In this document: piece by piece, positions 7,952 to 16,344 of the stretch
Layout: each line of letters starts with the position of its first letter
How positions within the stretch are numbered: position 1 is the first letter of the stretch
Origin: Kibdelosporangium philippinense
Lineage (GTDB): Bacteria; Actinomycetota; Actinomycetes; Mycobacteriales; Pseudonocardiaceae
Direction of reading: 5' to 3'
Assembly: GCF_021390435.2 (NCBI RefSeq)
Contig: NZ_JAJVCN010000002.1
Coordinates: forward strand, 868,001 to 932,000
Length of the DNA: 64,000 nucleotides
The notes under the pieces: model-generated
Database searches by the model: none
What the model saw: only the letters and a program-made list of their open reading frames with translations
What the model was told of the DNA's origin: nothing
Position numbers and translations under genes: made by a program

Positions 7952-9111
7952 CGTTCAAAACGCGCCAGGGGCGCGACCTCGGACGCGGTGTGGCGATCGC
8001 CTGCGTGCTGGGTCTCGTGGCCGCGGCCGTGATCTGGTTCGTGTTGACGGACAACGGAACCAAGCGGATCACGGCGTACTTCGGCCAAGCAGTCGGCCTG
8101 TATGAGGGCAATGACGTGCGGGTGCTCGGCGTCGCGGTCGGGACCGTCGGCAAGGTGGAGCCGATGGGCGACCAGGTCAAGGTCGAGTTGCTGGTCGACA
8201 GCGACCGGGCGATTCCGCAGGACGCCAGCGCCGTGGTCGTCGCGCCGTCGCTGGTCAGCGACCGGTACGTGCAGATCGCCCCGGCGTACGTTGCCGGGCC
8301 GCAGATGAACACCGGCGCCACGATCCCGCGCAACCGCACGGCGACCCCGCTTGAGGTCGACGACCTCTACAAGAGCCTGAACCGGGTGAGCACCACGCTC
8401 GGCCCCAACGGCGCCAACCAGAACGGCGCCCTGTCGGACTTGCTGGACACACTGGCCAAGAACCTTGAAGGCAACGGCCAGGCCACCCACGACACGATCA
8501 AACAGCTCGGCCAGGCGGCCAGAACCCTGTCCGGCAGCCAGGAACAGCTGTTCTCCACAGTGGACAATCTCAACAAGTTCACCGGAACGCTTGCCACGAG
8601 CGACAAACAGGTCCGGCAGTTTTCCGAGCAGCTGGCCGACGTGAGCAAGTTCCTCGCCGCCGAACGCGGCAACCTCGCGCAGGCGGTGTCCCAGCTGGCG
8701 ACCGCGTTGGAGCAGGTGCAGGTGTTCATCAGGGACAACAGGGACCGCCTGAAGTCCAATGTGGACAAACTGGCGTCGATCACGCAGGTCCTGGTCGAGC
8801 AACGTGCCGCCCTCGCTGAGGTGCTTGACGTGGCCCCGCTGGCGCTGGGCAACGTGCTCAACACGTACAACGCCTCCTCCGGAACGCTGGACGCGCGCGC
8901 CAACCTCAACGAGCTGACGCAGCCGCCGATCGTGATGGTCTGCCAGCTGCTCGCGCAGGGCACGCCGAAGCAGATCCCGCCGCTGCTGGCCGACACCTGC
9001 AAGACAGTCGCGCCGCTGGTGAAGGGCCTTCCGTCGGTCGCGCAGCTGCTTACCGCGTACGACAACGGTTTCCAGCCCAAGTTCCCGGTTCCGCTGGGAG
9101 GTGGGCGATGA
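7948..9111 (+). CDS. mceD: Mce family protein D
   Basis: 387 residues. ATG at 7948 overlaps the mceC stop by ATGA. One N-terminal helix (GVAIACVLGLVAAAVIWFVL), an MCE domain (LYEGNDVRVLGVAVGTVGKV, LVSDRYVQIAP) and an extended helical region with two late Cys residues (VCQLL, DTCKT). It is part of the hexameric set A-F. Confidence 0.9.
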   Translation: MTFKTRQGRDLGRGVAIACVLGLVAAAVIWFVLTDNGTKRITAYFGQAVGLYEGNDVRVLGVAVGTVGKVEPMGDQVKVELLVDSDRAIPQDASAVVVAPSLVSDRYVQIAPAYVAGPQMNTGATIPRNRTATPLEVDDLYKSLNRVSTTLGPNGANQNGALSDLLDTLAKNLEGNGQATHDTIKQLGQAARTLSGSQEQLFSTVDNLNKFTGTLATSDKQVRQFSEQLADVSKFLAAERGNLAQAVSQLATALEQVQVFIRDNRDRLKSNVDKLASITQVLVEQRAALAEVLDVAPLALGNVLNTYNASSGTLDARANLNELTQPPIVMVCQLLAQGTPKQIPPLLADTCKTVAPLVKGLPSVAQLLTAYDNGFQPKFPVPLGGGR

Positions 9112-10292
9112 AGCTGCGCTTGATCGTCGGGGCCTGCGCGGGCGTGCTGGCGCTCAGCTCGTGCAGCTTCGAAGGCATCTACGACCTGCCGTTGCCAGGC
9201 GGCGCCGATCTCGGCGACCAGCCGTACACGGTGAAAGCCCAGTTCAGGGATGTGCTCGACCTCGTGCCGCAGTCCGGCGTGAAGGTCAACGAGGTCCCGA
9301 TCGGCCGGGTCGAGGCGATCACCCTGGCGCCCGACGGCTGGACCGCCGAGGTGACCATGAGCGTGCGCGGTGACGTGCAGCTGCCCGGCAATTCCTTCGC
9401 CAGGCTCCGGCAATCCAGCCTCCTCGGGGAGAAGTACGTCGAGCTGGCCGCGCCCGACGCGGGCAAGCAACAGGGAAAGCTCGCCAACGGCGCGTACATC
9501 GGGCTGGACCGGACCAACCGCAACACCGAGGTCGAAGAGGTCCTCGGTGCGTTGTCGATGCTGCTCAACGGCGGTGGCGTCGACCAGCTGCGGACCATCG
9601 CCAACGAGCTCAACCAGGTCGCCGACGGCAACGAGCCGCAACTGCGTGCGCTGCTGACCAACACGAACAAGCTCGTGTCCGATTTGGACGCTCGGCGCGG
9701 CGACATCACCAAGGCGCTCGACGGGCTGCGGAAACTGTCCAGCACGCTGGACGGGCAGAAGGACAAGATCGCCAAGGTGCTCGACGAAATCGGCCCTGGC
9801 CTGCAGGTACTGGCCGAGCAGCGGCCGCAGCTGGTGACCATGCTGCAGAACCTCGACCAGCTCTCGGACGTCGCCGTCGACACGGTCAACAAGAGCAAGA
9901 CCAACCTGGTCGCGGACCTGAAAGCGCTCGCACCGACACTGCAGAAACTCAGCGAGGCCGGTGCGAACCTGCCCAAGGCTTTGGAGCTGCTGCTCAGCTT
10001 CCCGTTCCCGGACTCCGCGGTGGCAGGCGTGAAGGGTGACTACTTCAACCTGTACGCCAAGATCGACCTGAACCTCGGCGAGATCATGAACAACCTGTCC
10101 CGTAGCAGGCAGAACCCCTTGCAGGACATCCCGTTGGTCAAGGACCTGCTCGTCGGTCAGGAAGGCGAGCGGGCAGGCGCCGGTTCGCCGCTTGGCGTGC
10201 CGGACCTCGACAAACAGCCCAACGCGTCGGGTCAGTCGTGTAACAACGCGGGTGGTCTGCTCGGTTCGATCCTGGGAGGCCAGCGATGCTGA
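9108..10292 (+). CDS. mceE: Mce family lipoprotein E (LprN-like)
   Basis: 394 residues. The signal sequence ends in a lipobox-like segment LALSSC with the lipidation Cys at residue 19, so this is the lipid-anchored MceE subunit. MCE domain: GVKVNEVPIGRVEAI and LLGEKYVELAAP. In mycobacteria the fifth Mce protein is likewise a lipoprotein. Start overlaps mceD by ATGA. Confidence 0.9.
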   Translation: MKLRLIVGACAGVLALSSCSFEGIYDLPLPGGADLGDQPYTVKAQFRDVLDLVPQSGVKVNEVPIGRVEAITLAPDGWTAEVTMSVRGDVQLPGNSFARLRQSSLLGEKYVELAAPDAGKQQGKLANGAYIGLDRTNRNTEVEEVLGALSMLLNGGGVDQLRTIANELNQVADGNEPQLRALLTNTNKLVSDLDARRGDITKALDGLRKLSSTLDGQKDKIAKVLDEIGPGLQVLAEQRPQLVTMLQNLDQLSDVAVDTVNKSKTNLVADLKALAPTLQKLSEAGANLPKALELLLSFPFPDSAVAGVKGDYFNLYAKIDLNLGEIMNNLSRSRQNPLQDIPLVKDLLVGQEGERAGAGSPLGVPDLDKQPNASGQSCNNAGGLLGSILGGQRC

Positions 10293-11545
10293 CCAAGCGG
10301 ACGAGGTTGCAGATCATCGCGTTCTTCGTGATCGCGATCGTCGCGGTGGTGTACGCGCTGTTCCGGTTCACCGACGTCGGCAAGCTTTTCGGCAACGAGG
10401 GCTACACGGTCCGGCTGCAGCTGGCCGACTCCGGCGGGATCTTCACCAATGCCGAGGTGACGTACCGCGGCGTGCAGGTCGGCCGGGTCGGCGAGATCCG
10501 GTTGACGCGCGACGGCATCGAAGTGGACCTGGACATCCAGCCGGATGCCCCGCGGATCCCGATGGACCTGCAGGCGGTCGTGGCCAACCGATCCGCGGTC
10601 GGTGAGCAGTTCGTGGATCTGCAGCCAAAGCAGGATGCCGGGCCGTACCTGTCCGGCGACTCGGTGATCCTCGCCGACCGGACGAAGACGCCGCTGTCAA
10701 CCGATCAGGTCCTGCGTGACCTCGACGATCTTGTGGTGTCGGTGCCGACCGAGTCGCTCAAGACGGTCGTCGACGAGCTCGACAAAGCCTTCTCCGGCAC
10801 GGGGCCGGACCTGTCGCAGCTGCTCGACTCGACCGGCGAGTTCACGAAGGCCGCGCGGGAGCATTTGCCACAGACGATCCAGCTGTTGCAGAACGCCGGA
10901 ACCGTGCTGGACACGCAGAACGTGGAGTCCGGCAACATCAAGTCGTTCTCCAACAGCCTGGCGCAGCTGAACGAGCAGCTGAAGAACTCGGACGGCGACA
11001 TCCGCAGGCTGATCGCGGCGACGCCACAGGCGGCCGAGCAGGTCACCGGGCTGCTGCGGGAATCCGGCTCCGGGCTGAGCGTGGTTCTGGCGAATCTGCT
11101 GACCACGTCGAACATCCTGGTCACCCGGACCGCCGGTCTCGAACAAGCGCTTGTCACGTATCCGGTGGTCGCGGTCGGCGCACACACCGTCGCCCCGAAC
11201 GACGGCACCGCACACCTCGGCCTGGCGCTGAACATCTTCAACCCGCCGCCATGCGTGAAGGGCTACGAAGGCACCACGCGGCGCCCCGGCGACGACCAAC
11301 GGCCGGTGGCGACGAACGAGAAGGCGTACTGTGCCGAACCTGTCGGCAGCCCGATCAACGTCCGCGGCTCGCAGAACGCCCCGTACGGTGGGAAGGTCGC
11401 GGCACCCTCGCAGGCACAGATCCAGGCCAACGCGGGCAGGCCGGCGCAGCAGTTGGCTGAGCAGTCCGGTGGTCTGATCGGTGTGCTCGGCGAGCCGATC
11501 CAGCCAGGACCGATGACCTTCATCCAGACGCTCGGAGGACCATGA
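10286..11545 (+). CDS. mceF: Mce family protein F
   Basis: 419 residues, sixth MCE subunit. N-terminal anchor (LQIIAFFVIAIVAVVYALF), MCE domain (FTNAEVTYRGVQVGRVGEI, AVGEQFVDLQP) and a helical C-terminal region, then a Pro/Gly-rich tail. The start lies seven bases before the mceE stop end, and its own stop overlaps the next gene by ATGA. Confidence 0.9.
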   Translation: MLTKRTRLQIIAFFVIAIVAVVYALFRFTDVGKLFGNEGYTVRLQLADSGGIFTNAEVTYRGVQVGRVGEIRLTRDGIEVDLDIQPDAPRIPMDLQAVVANRSAVGEQFVDLQPKQDAGPYLSGDSVILADRTKTPLSTDQVLRDLDDLVVSVPTESLKTVVDELDKAFSGTGPDLSQLLDSTGEFTKAAREHLPQTIQLLQNAGTVLDTQNVESGNIKSFSNSLAQLNEQLKNSDGDIRRLIAATPQAAEQVTGLLRESGSGLSVVLANLLTTSNILVTRTAGLEQALVTYPVVAVGAHTVAPNDGTAHLGLALNIFNPPPCVKGYEGTTRRPGDDQRPVATNEKAYCAEPVGSPINVRGSQNAPYGGKVAAPSQAQIQANAGRPAQQLAEQSGGLIGVLGEPIQPGPMTFIQTLGGP

Positions 11546-12060
11546 CTGCCCAACGCGGGGTACTGATCGGCTCGATCGCACTTGTCGTGGTCGCTTTCGC
11601 GTTCGCGGCGGTCTTCGGCATCTGGTGGGCCAGCGCGAGCGGTGACGACGCCGACGTCCGACGCGCCCGTGAGGAAGTGAGCACGAGCGGAGCGGCGGCC
11701 GTGGCCACGTTGACCTCGTTGGACTTCAACAATGTTGACGCGACCTACCAACGGTTCCTCGACGTGTCGACCGGCTCCGTGCACGACGACTACGCCAAGA
11801 ACCAGGACGCCTTCAAGAAGCGAATCTCCGACGCCAAGGTGGTCACGACGGCAGCGGTCCGGGAAACCGCGGTGACGGACGTGAACCTTCAGCGCAAGGA
11901 GGCAACCATCCTGGTCGTGGTCGACACGACCGTGAAGGAGAGCGACAAGGCGCCGACCACCAAGCGGCTGCGGATCGAGGCAGCGCTGGACCAGACCGAT
12001 GACGGCTGGAAGGTCAAGGCGCTTCGCCAGGTCCCGTACTCCGCCACCGGCCAGCAGTAA
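11542..12060 (+). CDS. Mce-associated membrane protein
   Basis: 172 residues with one N-terminal transmembrane helix (VLIGSIALVVVAFAFAAVFGIWW) and an exported alpha/beta domain of the Mce-associated (Mas/Mam) type, which resembles NTF2-like folds. Such proteins accompany mce operons in actinobacteria and are thought to stabilise the transporter. The ATGA overlap with mceF makes it part of the operon. Confidence 0.82.
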   Translation: MTAQRGVLIGSIALVVVAFAFAAVFGIWWASASGDDADVRRAREEVSTSGAAAVATLTSLDFNNVDATYQRFLDVSTGSVHDDYAKNQDAFKKRISDAKVVTTAAVRETAVTDVNLQRKEATILVVVDTTVKESDKAPTTKRLRIEAALDQTDDGWKVKALRQVPYSATGQQ

Positions 12061-12072
12061 GGACATTCGAGA

Positions 12073-12993
12073 GTGACACCCCCTCGTCGCCGTCCAGCCA
12101 CCCCGCCAGCCCGGCGGCCCAAGGTCGCGGGCCTGCACCGCCGCACGGACCAGCCAGAGCAGCCCGAAGAGGTCACGCCCGCGCTCGACGTCCCCGTGAT
12201 CGGCGAGGACGCCCCCGCCCAAGACCCGGTGGCTGAGCCCGCCCCAAGGCGGAAGCCATCCGCCAGGACCGGGAAAGTCGCTGAATCAAGGGCGACGCTG
12301 TCGGGCGACCTGAGGGAAGCAACCGAGTCCGATCGGATGCCATCGACCCAGCCCGGCGAAGCCGCCGCGCCGGATGACGCAGTTCCAGCCGAGTCGGAGC
12401 ACAAGGCAGGCGCCGATCCCTCGGAAGCCCTTGATGGAACCGCCCCCTCGGCCGCCACCGACCCCTCCCCGGACCAGCCACAACAACTCAACCTTCTGAT
12501 CCCCGCCATCCTGGTGGTCGTCGCGGTGCTGCTCGGCGGTCTCGGCTTCTTCTTCATGCAGCAGCTCAGTGACGCCAGGACCGGCGCGGGCAACGACGCC
12601 CTCTCGGACACCAACACCACCAAGGACGTCGTCGGCGCCGCCAACACGGCCGTCGTCTCCGTGCTCTCGTACAAGTTCGACGACATGCCCGCGGCGACCG
12701 CGAGGGCCAAGGAGTACCTGGCCGGAGAAGCCGTCGACCAGTACGACAAATCCATGAAGGCGCTGGAAACCGACATCCAGACCCAGAAACTCCAGGTCGT
12801 CGTCAACCCGGTCAGCGTCGGCGTGGTCAGCCTGTCCGGTGACGAGGCCCGCGTCCTCGTCTTCGCCGACCAGATCGGTGTCCGTGAGGACAAGCAGCCG
12901 TCTGGCGGCCCGACCCAGTTCGCGATGAACATGCAGCGGGTCGACGGCAAATGGAAGATCGTGAAGCTCGACTTCTTCGAGACCCCGAAGTAA
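12073..12993 (+). CDS. Second Mce-associated protein, Pro-rich cytoplasmic N-terminus
   Basis: 306 residues from a GTG start 12 bases after the previous stop. About 135 disordered Pro/Ala/acidic residues precede one transmembrane helix (LLIPAILVVVAVLLGGLGFFF) and a domain related to the preceding gene product (compare DEARVLVFADQIG and GKWKIVKLDFFE with its own conserved C-terminus). It is the last gene of the mce operon; the 22-bp repeat array starts 12 bases after the stop. Confidence 0.78.
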   Translation: MTPPRRRPATPPARRPKVAGLHRRTDQPEQPEEVTPALDVPVIGEDAPAQDPVAEPAPRRKPSARTGKVAESRATLSGDLREATESDRMPSTQPGEAAAPDDAVPAESEHKAGADPSEALDGTAPSAATDPSPDQPQQLNLLIPAILVVVAVLLGGLGFFFMQQLSDARTGAGNDALSDTNTTKDVVGAANTAVVSVLSYKFDDMPAATARAKEYLAGEAVDQYDKSMKALETDIQTQKLQVVVNPVSVGVVSLSGDEARVLVFADQIGVREDKQPSGGPTQFAMNMQRVDGKWKIVKLDFFETPK

Positions 12994-13004
12994 CTCACCC
13001 CGGC

Positions 13005-13151
13005 GTGTCCACCACTGCGACACACCGAGATGCACTTTCCGGCACACCGAGATGCGCAGTGCGGCGCCCGCGCGGGGATTTCATAGTGCCGGAGTGGTGG
13101 ACACGGTGTGCGGGAATGGTGGACACGGGGTGTCGGAATGGTGGACACACC
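13005..13151. repeat. 22-bp repeat array in both orientations
   Basis: One GTGTCCAC-oriented unit at 13005 and degenerate ACACCGAGATGC units face three GTGGACAC-oriented units at 13097, 13119 and 13141 (exact 22-base spacing). The opposed orientation could form a long imperfect hairpin immediately after the mce operon, so termination or transcript protection is possible. That role is inferred. Confidence 0.8.
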
Positions 13152-13232
13152 AGTCGGGTGACGAGTGCATCCGTCGTGATCGCGTGGGAATCCGAATGAA
13201 TCGGTGGCGTAGGAATTGATCCTCGGGTATTC

Positions 13233-13817
13233 GTGGACCTTGTGCACCTCACTGTCTGCTGGGACCGTGCCGGTGACGAGCTGATCGGTGTGTTCAGCCC
13301 GCACGCGGTGGCATGGCTGCGCAGGCAAATGGCCGGGTACAGCGAGTTGCTCGAGTGGCGGTATACCAAATACGCCGGTGAGGATCCGACCGCGGACGCG
13401 ATCGGCTTACCGCTGGCGACAACGCCTGCCGAATATCCGCCGCTGGTCGCAGCATTGCGCGAGATCATCCCGGACGAGGAACCCGAGCCGATCCGGCTGT
13501 GGTGGGAGCCGGACGTGGTGCGCTGGCTCTACGCGGGAACCCAGGTAGTTCTCGACTCCCTTCCGGAGACCGGCGGGGTCGTCATCCTGCGGGAACGGCA
13601 CGAGATCGAGGCGTGGCAGGCAGCCGTTCCGAACATGCGCGTCGTTTTCGGGGTGGCCGCCGGTGTCATGCCGGTGCCTGCGGGCACGGAGGCGCATCGG
13701 CACACGATGCCCAAGGCCGACCCGGGTCGTTTCGAACACGATCGTGATCTGACTGACTGGCTGCAACGGGTGGTGGACGCACTCACCGAAATCGCGGAAC
13801 CTGCGGCAACTTCGTAA
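13233..13817 (+). CDS. Protein of unknown function
   Basis: 194 residues from a GTG at 13233. I do not recognise the family. The protein is acidic and soluble, has no signal or membrane segment, and has Trp-rich stretches (IRLWWEPDVVRWLYAG). The later part resembles an alpha/beta sensor-like fold (GVVILRERHEIEAWQ, MRVVFGVAAGVMPVP). Codon use matches its neighbours, so it is a real gene. No operon partners: the mce operon ends 240 bases upstream and a repeat-rich region follows. Confidence 0.65.
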   Translation: MDLVHLTVCWDRAGDELIGVFSPHAVAWLRRQMAGYSELLEWRYTKYAGEDPTADAIGLPLATTPAEYPPLVAALREIIPDEEPEPIRLWWEPDVVRWLYAGTQVVLDSLPETGGVVILRERHEIEAWQAAVPNMRVVFGVAAGVMPVPAGTEAHRHTMPKADPGRFEHDRDLTDWLQRVVDALTEIAEPAATS

Positions 13818-14184
13818 ATGGATTGAACTTTTTCGGCACTGGGTAATACGGACTCGGGTAAGGGCACAAGGGAAACAGTTTCTGCCGAACGGTCGGTATG
13901 TAAACCGTTTCAAGCAGAGTGGGGGGCGAGAGTTTGGGGCGTTCAACGCCATTTAGGGCTCACATGTGTGACGGGGTGGGATGCCGTGAAGGTCACCCTG
14001 GCGGCGTTGAACGCCCCGAATCTTCCCCTCGCGAGGCGCGCCCGCCGCGGCGCCGTACGCGCCACACTGACCGCGGCTACGAGAGCCTCCGCGCTGTGTC
14101 ACCACGGAGACCTGCAGGTCACCGACCTGAACACCGGTCCTGTCACCGTGGCCAGCAAGCCTCAACTCCTGACATGGACATCTA
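13818..14184. other. Non-coding, repeat-containing spacer
   Basis: No credible gene. At 13983-14005 there is a degenerate copy of the GCCGTGAAGG / CCTTCACGGC palindrome seen intact at 14345-14367, followed by GGCGTTGAACGCC. The rest looks like decayed intergenic DNA. Confidence 0.5.
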
Positions 14185-14567
14185 ACGCGTCAGGGGAGGC
14201 CCTCACGCGTCTAACGCCAATGCCAGGAACTTGACCAAGTCCGCGGGGCCGACCGCTGCCGAGCACCTCAAGGTCCACTAAGGACAGAAATTCGCCTCGT
14301 CAGTCACACATGTCACACCAGCTCCACCTACCACGGGACGCAATGCCGTGAAGGCCACCTTCACGGCGTTCAACGCAGCAAACTCGGCCCTCACACCCCT
14401 GAACGTCACGTCATGCCCGCACCCCTCGCCTGGGCGGCCAGTCCCACCCGCGCCAGCCGCAGATCATCGCAGGTCAACGGCCCACGCCCGGCTACAGTCG
14501 CGATCGAACTCCGAAACTTGAGTTCCTGGCATTGGCGTTGAACGCGTCAGGGGAGGCCCTCGCGCGT
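14185..14567. repeat. Inverted pair of about 50-bp repeats flanking 280 bp
   Basis: Left arm 14185-14235 contains a hairpin (ACGCGT, AGGG, loop GAGG, CCCT, ACGCGT) followed by TAACGCCAATGCCAGGAACT. Right arm 14518-14567 is the inverted copy: AGTTCCTGGCATTGGCGTT followed by the same palindromic hairpin. The enclosed segment has no gene. The layout resembles a small non-autonomous element; the IS110 element abuts the right arm. Confidence 0.6.
14345..14367. repeat. REP-like palindrome
   Basis: GCCGTGAAGG, spacer CCA, CCTTCACGGC: a perfect 10-bp inverted repeat. A one-mismatch copy is at 16241-16263, directly next to the IS110 right junction, and a degraded copy at 13983-14005. Confidence 0.7.
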
Positions 14568-14647
14568 CTGATCCGAAAATCGATGGTGAGTGGGCAGGCC
14601 GAAGGCACCCGGCGTAGCGCAGCGGAGCCGGGTTGGTAGTTGGGTTG

Positions 14648-15916
14648 TCAGGCCGCGGGTTCGAGGGTGACGCGATAGCCCAGAGCGGCCAGTTGGCTGA
14701 TGTGGTTGCGGACCTTGCGTTGAGTGTTGGTGTGCTGGACGAAGTAGTCGGCGCCGAGGTCACGGAACCGGGCGTTGGGGTCGGATAACAGGTGCCACAT
14801 GATCACGAGAATGGAACGGCCGACCGCGACGATGGCCTTCTTGGCGCCACTGCGGCGAGCGATGCGCCGGTAGCGTTCGCCGAGAAAAGTGTTGGTCCTG
14901 CTGGCGGACACTGCGGCCTCGCCCAGGATTCGGGCCAGGTAAGGGTTGCCGTGCCCGGTGGCAGCTTTGCCTTTCTTCTTGCCGGCCGACTCCGACACCC
15001 CGGGAGCGAACTTGGCCCAGGAACACAGGTGGCCCGGAGTTGGGAAGCGTGCCATGTCCAGCCCGATCTCGGCGATGGCTACCTGGGCGGCGGTGCGCCC
15101 GACGCCGGTGATCTCATCAAGCTGGTCGACCGCTGTGGCGAAAGGGGCGATCAACTCCTCGATCGCGGCATCCACTCGGGCGACGTCAGCGATCCCGGCA
15201 TCCACCCGGGCCAGCATGGTCGACAACAGGAACGCGTGATGATCGGTGAAAAACCCGGTGAACGCCTCTTCCAGCCTGCCGATCTTGCGCCGCATCGAGG
15301 TGCGGGCCAGCTGCGCGAGTACCTTCGGGTCCCGCTGCCCGGCGACCAGCGCGGCCAGCATGGCCCGGCCGGACACCCCGAAGATGTCCGAGACCACCAC
15401 CGAGAGCTTGATCTGGGCATCTTCCAGGAGCTTTTCCACCCGCTGCTTCTCCGCGGTGCAGACCTCGACCAGGTCACGCCGATACCGGGTCAGATCCCGT
15501 AGCCGGCGGATCGGTGACGGCGGGACAAAACTGGGCCGGATCATCTGCCGCTCGGCCACCTTGCACAACCACACCGCGTCCAATCGATCCGTCTTCGGCC
15601 GGCCGGGCAGATGCTTGACATCGCGGGCGTTGACCAGCCAGGTCTCGAACCCGTGCGCCTCCAACAGGTAGAACACCGGCTTCCAATAGTCCGATGTGGA
15701 CTCCATGACCACCCGGGTCACGCCCAGCCCGGCCAGCCGATCAGCCAGCACCAGCAACGACCGGGTCATCGTCGAGTACGGCCGGACCTCCTGCAGCCGC
15801 TTACCCGGACGCGCCTCATCGGGCACCCGGACACAACACATCACCTCGGCCTTACCGATATCCAACGCGGCCACCCGCGCGATGATCTCCTCGTTGTCCT
15901 GTGTCTGCTCCAACAT
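14648..15916 (-). CDS. IS110 family transposase/recombinase
   Basis: 422 residues, full length for the family. The N-terminal RuvC-like DEDD domain shows ALDIGKAEVMCCV (first Asp), VVMESTSDYWKPV (Glu) and PKTDRLDAVWL (paired Asp). The C-terminal Transposase_20 domain shows ITGVGRTAAQVAIAEIG and the serine region FAPGVSESAGKKKG, ATGHGNPYLARIL. ATG at 15916 follows GGGGAGAGG. In this family a bridge RNA from the element's non-coding end specifies donor and target sites. The frame is intact, so the element may be active. Confidence 0.93.
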   Translation of the reverse strand: MLEQTQDNEEIIARVAALDIGKAEVMCCVRVPDEARPGKRLQEVRPYSTMTRSLLVLADRLAGLGVTRVVMESTSDYWKPVFYLLEAHGFETWLVNARDVKHLPGRPKTDRLDAVWLCKVAERQMIRPSFVPPSPIRRLRDLTRYRRDLVEVCTAEKQRVEKLLEDAQIKLSVVVSDIFGVSGRAMLAALVAGQRDPKVLAQLARTSMRRKIGRLEEAFTGFFTDHHAFLLSTMLARVDAGIADVARVDAAIEELIAPFATAVDQLDEITGVGRTAAQVAIAEIGLDMARFPTPGHLCSWAKFAPGVSESAGKKKGKAATGHGNPYLARILGEAAVSASRTNTFLGERYRRIARRSGAKKAIVAVGRSILVIMWHLLSDPNARFRDLGADYFVQHTNTQRKVRNHISQLAALGYRVTLEPAA

Positions 15917-16235
15917 CGGCCTCTCCCCGAGCGTCCGGCGGGGCGGCTACCCGCGGGAGCCCAGGCAACAACGAATCTGATCCGCGTGCTCGAAGCAACA
16001 ATCAAGGGCCCACCAAGGGCTCCCAGCGTCCGACTAACGCACGGCCTTCACAGACCATAGAGACAACGACGTCAGCGGGCAGCCAACACCGATTTTCACC
16101 CCTCAACGGGCGTCTTCACCAGAGGACAGACTGACTAACGCACGGCCTTCACAGACCATAGAGACAACGACGTCAGCGGGCAGCCAACACCGATTTTCAC
16201 CCCTCAACGGGCGTCTTCACCAGAGGACAGACTGA
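15917..16235 (-). ncRNA. Candidate bridge-RNA region of the IS110 element
   Basis: Non-coding segment of about 319 bases between the transposase start and the inferred element end. In the IS110 group the bridge RNA is encoded in this position (family knowledge). Without the 101-bp duplication the segment is about 218 bases, a fitting size. I could not derive the guide loops, so this rests on position only. Confidence 0.4.
16032..16233. repeat. Tandem duplication, 2 x 101 bp
   Basis: GACTAACGCACGG starts at 16032 and again at 16133, and GACTAACGC recurs at 16234 at the junction with flanking DNA. The two 101-base units appear identical. The unit starts and ends at the putative CT core of the IS110 element, so it looks like a duplicated element end. 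Confidence 0.9.
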
Positions 16236-16240
16236 CTAAC

Positions 16241-16263
16241 GCCGCGAAGGTGACCTTCACGGC
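16241..16263. repeat. REP-like palindrome next to IS110 end
   Basis: GCCGCGAAGG, spacer TGA, CCTTCACGGC: an inverted repeat with one mismatch, related to 14345-14367. It begins four bases after the inferred element core, consistent with the known habit of IS110/IS1111 elements to insert at palindromic repeats. Confidence 0.65.
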
Positions 16264-16344
16264 AAAACAGGTAGACACGGTTGAGTGAACAGCGGGCGCG
16301 ACGTGGCGTGAATGGGGGCCACGGACGGTAGTCTCCCGCGCACA

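Larger units (their letters stand above)
14568..16237 (-). mobile_element. IS110-family insertion sequence
   Basis: Boundaries are inferred by comparison with the uninterrupted repeat at 14206-14216, which reads GCGTCTAACGCC. The interrupted copy has GCGTCT at 14564-14569, then GATCCG. On the other side CT at 16236-16237 is followed by AACGCCGCGAAGG. This suggests insertion at a CT dinucleotide core, with no terminal inverted repeats and no target duplication beyond the core, as known for IS110 elements. Length is about 1.67 kb including a 101-bp internal duplication. The transposase reads on the minus strand. Confidence 0.65.

Noticed and set aside
13818..14567. Short frames in the repeat-rich spacer (for example 13919-14185)
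   Set aside because: No ribosome-binding sites, Arg/Pro-rich composition, and the stretch is made of palindromic repeats.
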